Shown here piece by piece: positions 1 to 5,170 of a DNA stretch of 7,054 bases. The stretch spans positions 1 through 7,054 of the forward strand of contig URJD01000092.1 of NCBI GenBank assembly GCA_900548075.1, given 5' to 3'. Origin of the DNA: an uncultured Collinsella sp. (GTDB lineage: Bacteria; Actinomycetota; Coriobacteriia; Coriobacteriales; Coriobacteriaceae). Below the pieces are notes generated by a model. The model ran no database searches. It was not told the DNA's origin and worked only from the letters and a program-made list of their open reading frames with translations. A program made the translations under genes and the position numbers. Numbering within the stretch: position 1 is the stretch's first letter; every line of letters starts with the position of its first letter.

Positions 1-665
1 CGGACCTTGGCCGCTTTCTCGGGATCCATGGCGGCGAGCTTTGCCTCCAGCTCGGCAGCCTTGAGCGCCGCCTTGGCAGCAGCCTCGTCATGCTGAGCAT
101 CGGAGCCGGCAGCCGCAGCGGGCTGAGCGGCAGCAGCGCCCGCAGCATCGCCGGCGCCCGCAGCGCCCTCCCCTGCAGCAGCTGCAGCGGCGGCCTTTTC
201 GGCCGCGGCCTTGCGCGCCTTGGCCTCGGCAGCGGCACGGACCTTCATGGCTTTCTCGCGCGCGGCCTTCACCTCGGGCGTGATAACGCTCATGGGCTCG
301 GCAGTCGAAACCTGGTAGAAAAAGCCCTTAAAGTCGACCTGCATGTCAGTGATGGCAAGACCAAACAGGTCGTGGGCCTCATTTTCAAACGGGAACACCG
401 CGGGGTAATACGAGCTGATGGACGGAATCTCCTGGTACTGGTCGATGCCCTCAACCACCAGGTTCTCAATCGCATAGCTGCCGTCCTGCGCAATATGCTC
501 CTGAGCAGCACGAACGTTGATAAACGTATAGACCAAGCGATACGAGCCATCGTCGACGTTGCGCTCGGCGTGCATCTGCACAAAGCGCGCGCCGACGCCC
601 TTGAGCACCTGGACATGCGGCAGGAGCTCGTCAATCCCGACGGTGGTATAGATTGCCTTTTGCAT
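1..665 (-). CDS. echD: Group 4 hydrogenase subunit, NuoC/EchD type (3' end outside window)
   Basis: This is the 30-kDa-type (NuoC-like) subunit of a complex I-related energy-converting hydrogenase; in this family it sits in the peripheral arm and helps dock the small and large subunits. I translated it from the ATG at 665. Residues 1-115 form the conserved domain, ending in the family signature: FPFENEAHDLFGL at about 91-103 matches the FP..E.E..DLFG motif. From about residue 131 to the window edge (residue 221) the protein becomes a low-complexity Ala/Lys/Glu-rich stretch, then Ala/Gly-rich, then again charged and helical, with no stop, so the true length is unknown. EchD proteins are usually about 110-150 residues, so this tail is an extension. 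The start overlaps the echC stop by one base (TAATG), with GGGAGG seven bases upstream at 673-678. A fused NuoC-NuoD arrangement as in HycE cannot be excluded, since the 3' end is missing. Confidence 0.85.
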   Translation of the reverse strand, partial: MQKAIYTTVGIDELLPHVQVLKGVGARFVQMHAERNVDDGSYRLVYTFINVRAAQEHIAQDGSYAIENLVVEGIDQYQEIPSISSYYPAVFPFENEAHDLFGLAITDMQVDFKGFFYQVSTAEPMSVITPEVKAAREKAMKVRAAAEAKARKAAAEKAAAAAAAGEGAAGAGDAAGAAAAQPAAAAGSDAQHDEAAAKAALKAAELEAKLAAMDPEKAAKV

Positions 666-1249
666 TACTCGGCCTCCCTTGCAGCGGCGGGCGTCTCAGC
701 AGGTGCGTCGCCAGCGGCATGCGCGTCGCCGGCCTCCGCAGCAGCCACAAACCCGTCCTCGCCCAGCTCAACGCCACCGTCCCAGGTTGCGGCACCGCCC
801 ACGGTGAGCGGATCGCCGCCGGCGCGCATCACGGCCTCCTTCTGGTCCAGGATGCCGCACGCCTCCACGATGGCATCGATCACCGTCTCGGGGCGAATGG
901 CGCACCCGGGCGCGTACACGTCCACGGGAATCGCGCGGTCCACGCCGCCGATCACGTTATAGGCATCGCGGAACACGCCGCCCGAACACGCGCAGATGCC
1001 GCACGCCACCACGCACTTGGGCTCGAGCATCTGGTTGTAGATCTGGCGCACGACAGGCAGGTTCTGGGCATTGACCGACCCCGTCACCAAAAAGATATCC
1101 GCATGCTTGGGGTTGCCGGTGTTGACCACGCCAAAGCGCTCCGCATCGAACAGCGGCGTGAGCGAGGCCAGCACCTCGATATCGCATCCGTTGCAGCTCG
1201 AGCCGTCGTAATGAATAACCCACGGCGAGCGCGACATTTTATGATCCAT
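665..1249 (-). CDS. echC: Group 4 [NiFe]-hydrogenase small subunit, NuoB/EchC type
   Basis: This 194-residue protein is the iron-sulfur small subunit that carries the proximal [4Fe-4S] cluster and passes electrons to or from the catalytic large subunit. The ligand cysteines are visible: C19 and C22 in SSCNGCDIE, C86 in CGICACSGG and C116 in YAPGCAIRP. The CxxC spacing at the first pair is that of hydrogenases; complex I NuoB has adjacent cysteines instead. GNPKHADIFLVTG at 45-57 is another family hallmark. Residues about 155-194 are an Ala-rich acidic tail (ten Asp/Glu, one Arg) beyond the usual fold. The start at 1249 is favoured over Met5 because AGGAGG (1258-1263) lies eight bases upstream. 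The gene follows the EchA-EchB fusion by 12 bases and overlaps echD by one base, so all three are probably co-translated. Subtype (Ech or formate hydrogenlyase-like) cannot be fixed without the large subunit. Confidence 0.93.
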   Translation of the reverse strand: MDHKMSRSPWVIHYDGSSCNGCDIEVLASLTPLFDAERFGVVNTGNPKHADIFLVTGSVNAQNLPVVRQIYNQMLEPKCVVACGICACSGGVFRDAYNVIGGVDRAIPVDVYAPGCAIRPETVIDAIVEACGILDQKEAVMRAGGDPLTVGGAATWDGGVELGEDGFVAAAEAGDAHAAGDAPAETPAAAREAE

Positions 1250-1257
1250 GGATGCCG

Positions 1258-1263
1258 CCTCCT
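1258..1263 (-). promoter_or_regulatory. Shine-Dalgarno of echC overlapping the stop codon of the upstream gene
   Basis: On the minus strand the sequence reads TAGGAGG: the stop codon TAG of the EchA-EchB fusion (1264-1262) runs directly into a perfect AGGAGG. The ATG of echC follows after eight bases. This fixes the echC start at 1249 and means that ribosomes finishing the fusion terminate on top of the next initiation site, a layout expected to couple translation of the two subunits. Confidence 0.85.
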
Positions 1264-4144
1264 AAATAAACACGTCGACGAGGATGGGCATAAGGTTGAG
1301 CAGGCCAAACACCAGCGCCACGCCCCATCCGAGCTTAAAGCAGCTGCGCCAGGTGCTGCGTGCGAAGGTGTTATCGATCAGCACCTCGACAAAATACGTC
1401 GCGGCCATCACGACCAGGGCTACCACCCAGCTCACGGGGTTGTCCCAGACAAAGAACATGCCCACCCACATCAAGAAGAGCACGGTCTCGCACCAGTGCA
1501 TAAGGGTCATCTTGGCCAGCGTGCCGCCGCTCATCTCGGTGGCGACGCCCTGGACGATCTCCTGATGCGCGTGATGCGAGTACGAAAGATCGAACGGCGA
1601 CTTGCGCAGCTTGATGGTGAGCACCGCGAGCAGCGCGAGGAAAATGGGCGCGCTGTACACGATGATGGGGGCCGACTGCCCCGTCACAGCAATGGAATCG
1701 AAGCTGTCGGTGGCAAGGTACAGGCCCACGCTCATCAGCAGAACGGCGGGCTCGTAACTCATAACCTGCAGCAACTCACGATCGGCACCGACCTGGGCAA
1801 ACGGGCTTTGCGTCGAGGCGGACGCCAGCACCACAAAGATCGCGGCGAGCGTCACCATAAAGGCGCACAACATCGTGTTGGAACCTGATACAAAGATGCC
1901 GCCGCCCACGACGGTGAAGATGAGCGCGCATGCCATATAGGTGTCGTCCATGGTGTTTACGCTGGCAGGGGCCTTGCGCAGCAGCTTGGCAACGTCGTAG
2001 AAAGGCTGCAGCAGGCGCGGGCCCACACGGCCCTGCATGCGGGCCGAAAGCTTACGGTCAAGACCGTCGATCAGGCCGCCCACAATCGGCGCGATCAGGG
2101 CAAACGCCACGGTACCAATAAATATGCCCACGACGCCCGAACCTTCAAAATACTTGCCGCGCAGCACCGAGGGAGCGCTCATGGCAAGTCGCTCGGGCCC
2201 AATCCACGCGCAACACAGCAGCGCAAACAAGATAATGCTGCAGCACACGACGCTACCCGCGGGGCCAATTCGCTTCTCGCCAAGGGCGTCCTCCGAGTAC
2301 CAATTGCGCTTTTCGGCCTTCACCTCGTGTCCCATCGAGCCACGGAAATGGCGATATTTGTCGGTCCCCACACCCGAAAGGTACACGTTGACGTGCGGCT
2401 TATTGCTCACGCGGAACGACGTCAGCAGCACCACGGCGATAAACGCCACGATAACCACCATCAGATACATGGCGTCCTTGCCGATAACGTACGGCACGCG
2501 GCCAAACACCATGGCCAAGTAAGGCGACACCAGACCGCTCGAGATGAGCGGGAACGCCACGCAGCACAGAATCAGCAGCGCGGCGATGGTGTTGAGCGCT
2601 ATCCATTCGGTCTTATGGACATTGACCTCAACGTTTTGAGCCGTGGGATCGACGCCCGAAAGTTTGGCAAGCCACTTACCCCAGAAGAAGAACGTCGCGG
2701 CCGAACCAAAGGCAAGCACCATGATCATGAGCACGTTGCCGGTCTGCGCGAACGCCACCAGGGCGCCCCACTTGGACACGAGCATGCCAAACGGCGCCAC
2801 GAACATGCCCATAATGCCCAGCATCATCAGGCGCGTCAGGTGCGGCATGCGGCTGAACATACCGTCCATGTCCTCGATATCGCGGCTGCCGATATGATGC
2901 TCGGCCGTGCCCACGCACAGGAACAGCAGCGACTTGGCCACCGTGTGGAACAGGATCAGGAAGATGGCCGCCCATACGGCCTCGGGCGCGCCGACACCCA
3001 GGCAGGCGCTGATGAGGCCCAAGTTGGAAATGGTGGAGTACGCGAGCACGCGTTTGGCGTTGCTCTGCGAGATGGCCATGAGGGCAGCGAGCAAAAACGT
3101 GATGGCACCCACACTCGTGACCATAAAGCCGGTCACGGGATAGATGGCATAGAGCGGGCTCAGCTTGACCATCAGGAACACGCCGGCTTTGACCATGGTT
3201 GACGAGTGCAGCAGGGCGCTCGTGGGCGTGGGGGCAACCATGGCGCCCAACAGCCACGTATGGAACGGCATCTGTGCGGCCTTGGTGAGTGCGGCGAGCG
3301 ACAGCAGAATGACCGGCATCACCAGCAGCGCGGATTGCGCGGTTCCGGAGCCGGAAAGCTCGATCATGCCCGAGATGGTCAGCGGCATGCCGTTAACGTG
3401 CAGGAACATAAGACCCGCCAAAAACGCGATGCCGCCCAGCATGTTAAGGATAATCTGGGTGAAGGCGTTCTTGATGGCCTCGGGCGTGCGCGTGTAGCCA
3501 ATCATAAGGAACGAGCACACGGTGGTGATTTCCCAGCCGCAGAACAGCCACTCAAGGTTGTCGCTCGTCACGATGACGAACATGGCCGAGAGGAACAGAA
3601 ACATAAGCGCCAGGAACTGCGGGCGACGGTCGGGTGCGGTCTGCCCGCGCAGCGCTGCCTCGTGCTCGTCGTGGGCCTGGAAGTCCTTCATGTAACCCAA
3701 GGCGTAGATACAGATCAGGCTGCCGACAATGCCGACGGCGAGGACCATGATCACACTCATGTAATCCAAGTAGAGCGGCGTCGCCGTGACGGCTTCGGCC
3801 GCGGGCAGCGTCATGGCTGCAAAGGCGAGCGAGCCCACCAGCTGGACTATGCCGAGCACCGTGGTGAGCGCGTTCCTATATTCGTACGCGTTATACAGGA
3901 TGACGGCGCACAGGATGACGTCGATAACGGAACTGATGATCGAGAGCACATGCGAGGTGCCGGGGGCAACCTCAAAGCTCTGCGGACCCGTGCCAAAAAA
4001 CATGACGGCGACTACAACTGTCACCGCCATAATAATGCCGGAGCCTATGAGCCCCACCGCATCGCGGGCGCGGTCACCATGCGCGAGCAGCATGCCCAGC
4101 GCCGGTACCAGCGGAAACAGGGTAAGGAAATACAGTAGCGTCAT
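1262..4144 (-). CDS. Fused ion-translocating membrane subunit: NuoL/EchA-like antiporter domain + NuoH/EchB-like domain
   Basis: This is one uninterrupted 960-residue, strongly hydrophobic protein. Residues 1 to about 650 are an Mrp-antiporter/NuoL/HyfB/EchA-type proton (or sodium) pump domain. It has the TM5-like Glu in CGWEITTVCSFLMIGY (E205), the TM7 Lys in LTKAAQMPFHTWLLGAM (K288), the APTPTSALLHSSTMVKAG block (304-321, H313, K319), SQSNAKRVLAYSTISNLG (359-376), and FHTVAKSLLFL with H400 and K404. Residues about 670-960 are a NuoH/EchB domain that anchors the peripheral arm: GRVGPRLLQPFYDVAKLLRK (705-724), DRELLQVMSYEPAVLL (788-803), KSPFD (848-852) and HAHQEIVQGVATEMSGG (858-874). The join lies near residues 651-669; Met655 in the join has no Shine-Dalgarno, so separate initiation of EchB looks unlikely. 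The ATG at 4144 has GGGGGAG seven bases upstream (4152-4158). The gene heads the operon and is followed by echC. In classical ech and hyf operons these are two genes, so the fusion is the odd feature. All key residues I looked for are present in both halves. Confidence 0.93.
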   Translation of the reverse strand: MTLLYFLTLFPLVPALGMLLAHGDRARDAVGLIGSGIIMAVTVVVAVMFFGTGPQSFEVAPGTSHVLSIISSVIDVILCAVILYNAYEYRNALTTVLGIVQLVGSLAFAAMTLPAAEAVTATPLYLDYMSVIMVLAVGIVGSLICIYALGYMKDFQAHDEHEAALRGQTAPDRRPQFLALMFLFLSAMFVIVTSDNLEWLFCGWEITTVCSFLMIGYTRTPEAIKNAFTQIILNMLGGIAFLAGLMFLHVNGMPLTISGMIELSGSGTAQSALLVMPVILLSLAALTKAAQMPFHTWLLGAMVAPTPTSALLHSSTMVKAGVFLMVKLSPLYAIYPVTGFMVTSVGAITFLLAALMAISQSNAKRVLAYSTISNLGLISACLGVGAPEAVWAAIFLILFHTVAKSLLFLCVGTAEHHIGSRDIEDMDGMFSRMPHLTRLMMLGIMGMFVAPFGMLVSKWGALVAFAQTGNVLMIMVLAFGSAATFFFWGKWLAKLSGVDPTAQNVEVNVHKTEWIALNTIAALLILCCVAFPLISSGLVSPYLAMVFGRVPYVIGKDAMYLMVVIVAFIAVVLLTSFRVSNKPHVNVYLSGVGTDKYRHFRGSMGHEVKAEKRNWYSEDALGEKRIGPAGSVVCCSIILFALLCCAWIGPERLAMSAPSVLRGKYFEGSGVVGIFIGTVAFALIAPIVGGLIDGLDRKLSARMQGRVGPRLLQPFYDVAKLLRKAPASVNTMDDTYMACALIFTVVGGGIFVSGSNTMLCAFMVTLAAIFVVLASASTQSPFAQVGADRELLQVMSYEPAVLLMSVGLYLATDSFDSIAVTGQSAPIIVYSAPIFLALLAVLTIKLRKSPFDLSYSHHAHQEIVQGVATEMSGGTLAKMTLMHWCETVLFLMWVGMFFVWDNPVSWVVALVVMAATYFVEVLIDNTFARSTWRSCFKLGWGVALVFGLLNLMPILVDVFI

Positions 4145-4173
4145 ACCATCACTCCCCCATGCAAAAACGCTGC

Positions 4174-4198
4174 AATTGTTTAACGTTATAGCTCAATT
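4174..4198 (-). promoter_or_regulatory. Possible promoter/operator of the hydrogenase operon
   Basis: An AT-rich patch sits in the leader between the upstream terminator and the ATG at 4144. On the minus strand it holds a -10-like TATAAC (4190-4185), which would place the transcript start about 34 bases before the ATG. I find no convincing -35 box at 16-18 bases; the nearest good hexamer, TTGACC (4228-4223), is 32 bases away. A perfect inverted repeat AATTG / CAATT (4174-4178 and 4194-4198, 15-base spacer) encloses the -10-like box, as does a small palindrome TAACGTTA (4181-4188). A weak core promoter with a dyad over it would fit an activated or repressed promoter. The call is tentative. Confidence 0.3.
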
Positions 4199-4290
4199 AC
4201 GGGGTTGCGGTGGCAGGTTTTCGGTCAACTGGGGAGTTTTAGGCGTACGGGGCAAGGAGTCTGTCCGCATTGGAGCAGAGGCGCGGCAAG

Positions 4291-4313
4291 AAAAATGCGC
4301 CCCTGTGGGCGCA
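4291..4313 (-). terminator. Intrinsic terminator of the HTH gene
   Basis: On the minus strand a perfect 7-bp GC-rich stem TGCGCCC / GGGCGCA (4313-4307 and 4302-4296) closes a four-base ACAG loop and is followed at once by TTTTT (4295-4291). It begins 12 bases after the stop codon of the helix-turn-helix gene. It separates that gene from the hydrogenase operon downstream, which therefore needs its own promoter in 4290-4145. Confidence 0.85.
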
Positions 4314-4325
4314 CCATCCCGTTTG

Positions 4326-4730
4326 CTATTCCGCCTTTTTAACGCGCGGCTTGCGACCGCGCGGCTTATCGATCAGCGCCGCCTCGCCGCCGTCGCGATA
4401 CTGACGGCACCAAGCCTTGACCGAAGACTCGCTGGGAATCTTGTGCTTGATCATGGCCTCGCGAACCGTTAAGCCGTTTTCCAAGCGGTCCTTGACCACG
4501 GCGAGCTTAACTTCGTACGAATAGGTGTGATGATGCGAACCGGCATTGAGAACGGCGTCGGCACCGCCCACGGCATACGCGCGGGCCCACCGACGAGCCG
4601 TGGCCTGGGGAATGCCAAGCTCCGCGGCGAGGGCGCGATGACCGACCCCCTCTTGGAGGATCTCGACGGCGCGCTGCCTAACCTCAGGCGCATGCGTGCG
4701 AGTCCTAGTTGCTTCCGACATACCTGCCAC
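4326..4730 (-). CDS. Orphan double helix-turn-helix DNA-binding protein, IS150/IS3 OrfA-like
   Basis: This 134-residue basic protein contains two homologous helix-turn-helix repeats: about residues 16-52 (ALAAELGIPQATARRWARAY at 33-52) and about 73-111 (VREAMIKHKIPSESSVKAWC at 89-108). Each repeat is followed by the Gly-Gly-Ala pattern (GGADAVL, GGEAALI) typical of the OrfA protein of IS150-type IS3 transposons. It ends in KPRGRKPRVKK (122-132), a basic AT-hook-like tail. IS3 OrfA proteins normally continue into a leucine-zipper coiled coil and an OrfB integrase; neither is present here, and a terminator follows the stop. It could be a transposase remnant or a captured DNA-binding regulator. 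The start used is GTG at 4730, with AAGG seven bases upstream. An in-frame ATG at 4721 (giving MSEATRT...) is an equally reasonable start. Its target is unknown; it lies directly upstream of the hydrogenase operon but is transcribed separately. Confidence 0.8.
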   Translation of the reverse strand: MAGMSEATRTRTHAPEVRQRAVEILQEGVGHRALAAELGIPQATARRWARAYAVGGADAVLNAGSHHHTYSYEVKLAVVKDRLENGLTVREAMIKHKIPSESSVKAWCRQYRDGGEAALIDKPRGRKPRVKKAE

Positions 4731-4771
4731 TTCTTAGCCTTAACCGTTAATCTGCTTTCTTACGTGCAAGT

Positions 4772-4800
4772 TAGATAGTAGCATTTTACTGTTTGCTCAA
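4772..4800 (-). promoter_or_regulatory. Candidate promoter of the HTH gene
   Basis: On the minus strand TTGAGC (4800-4795) is followed after exactly 17 bases by TATCTA (4777-4772). The -35 box is good (four of six consensus positions) and the -10 box is moderate. Transcription would begin near 4765, giving a leader of about 35 bases before the GTG at 4730. No other hexamer pair in the spacer with this orientation has comparable spacing and position. Confidence 0.45.
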
Positions 4801-4816
4801 AGCAGTTAATTAAAAT
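4783..4816. repeat. Imperfect inverted repeat overlapping the -35 box
   Basis: The left arm ATTTTACTG (4783-4791) is mirrored by CAGTTAATTAAAAT (4803-4816), which contains a four-base insertion relative to a perfect match. The centre covers the -35 hexamer of the candidate HTH promoter. The position is where a repressor site would act, so autoregulation by the HTH protein is conceivable, but the imperfect match in AT-rich DNA could be chance. Confidence 0.35.
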
Positions 4817-4836
4817 AGACGCGGCGTTATCTGGGC

Positions 4837-4850
4837 ATTTGGCACCAAAT
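4837..4850. repeat. Perfect 14-bp dyad, operator-like
   Basis: ATTTGG-CA-CCAAAT is a perfect inverted repeat with six-base arms and a two-base centre. It lies about 37 bases upstream of the -35 box of the candidate HTH promoter. Short compact dyads like this commonly bind dimeric regulators; the T-content and position do not suggest a terminator. Confidence 0.45.
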
Positions 4851-4882
4851 TACGACATTTCTTTATCGATTATTTACGCTGG

Positions 4883-4899
4883 TAGCTGACTCGCAGCTA
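4883..4899. repeat. 17-bp inverted repeat, operator-like
   Basis: TAGCTG-ACTCG-CAGCTA is a perfect inverted repeat with six-base arms and a five-base centre, 32 bases to the right of the ATTTGG/CCAAAT dyad (about three helical turns). As RNA it would make only a short hairpin without a T-run, so a protein-binding site is the more natural reading. Confidence 0.4.
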
Positions 4900-5054
4900 A
4901 TCGTCATTCGCTTGTCAACAAAATTGGCGTCTCTTTATGTCCTTTGGTATAGAGGATATAGTTATTAACCCCTCCCCCAATAATTTTGAGTGATCTGCAA
5001 GGCAGTAGACGTCCTCACTCCTCATGATTACCGCGCATTGCCATCCACCGGAGC

Positions 5055-5095
5055 AAAACAAAAAGGGCGGGACCTGCTGCGTTTGCAGGCCCCGC
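5055..5095 (-). terminator. Intrinsic terminator of the ene-reductase gene
   Basis: On the minus strand an 11-bp stem GCGGGGCCTGC / GCAGGTCCCGC (5095-5085 and 5077-5067, one G-U pair) closes a seven-base loop. After two C residues it is followed by TTTTTGTTTT (5064-5055). It starts about 75 bases after the stop codon at 5171. The long stem and T-run make it a strong rho-independent terminator that insulates the HTH gene from read-through. Confidence 0.9.
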
Positions 5096-5170
5096 ACCGG
5101 TTGACACCCGACGGGACACAGCCGGGCGAGACGGATCCGTGCTACCGCCCCGCCTGGCCGCGATGTTCAA

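Larger units (their letters stand above)
4731..5170. other. Non-coding spacer between the ene-reductase and the HTH gene
   Basis: About 440 bases without a credible gene, and clearly AT-richer than the flanks over 4740-5000. Its right part holds the terminator of the ene-reductase (5055-5095). Its left part holds a promoter candidate for the HTH gene and three dyad symmetries (listed separately). A 60-codon open frame on the minus strand (5097-4915) runs through the terminator hairpin and resembles nothing I know. The 4900-5050 portion contains only scattered promoter-like hexamers, with no recognisable riboswitch or structured RNA. Confidence 0.7.

Noticed and set aside
23..32. Recurring CCATGG/GGATCC motif at about 23-32, 1245-1252 and 6841-6850
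   Set aside because: In each place it is explained by coding or start-codon context (Met-Asp or Gly-Ser-Met codons); there is no regular spacing or extended similarity.
90..962. 290-codon plus-strand frame near the left edge
   Set aside because: It lies opposite the EchD and EchC genes and owes its length to the repetitive Ala-rich tails on the other strand.
653..1888. Long plus-strand open frame opposite the hydrogenase subunits (and similar frames at 2327-3202, 3206-4138, 5189-6406)
   Set aside because: They are antisense to genes with clear family motifs. Their His/Arg/Gln-rich, Ala/Gly-rich composition is what GC-rich codon bias produces in the opposite frame, and none has a recognisable domain or ribosome binding site.
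2180..2182. Internal start for a separate EchB inside the fusion (Met655)
   Set aside because: No Shine-Dalgarno-like sequence precedes this ATG and there is no stop codon upstream in the frame, so a single fused product is the simpler reading.
4200..4345. Programmed -1 frameshift from the HTH gene into an OrfB-like frame
   Set aside because: There is an AAAAAG run near the 3' end (GTT AAA AAG), and the -1 frame stays open for about 45 codons. But it is not the canonical A AAA AAG heptamer, the extension crosses the terminator hairpin, and it contains no integrase DDE sequence.
4913..4918. Perfect minus-strand TTGACA as -35 of an HTH promoter
   Set aside because: No acceptable -10 box lies 15-19 bases downstream, and the resulting leader would be far longer than that from the TTGAGC/TATCTA pair.
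4915..5097. 60-codon minus-strand frame in the spacer
   Set aside because: It runs through the terminator hairpin of the ene-reductase gene, has no ribosome binding site at its start, and shows no protein-like pattern.
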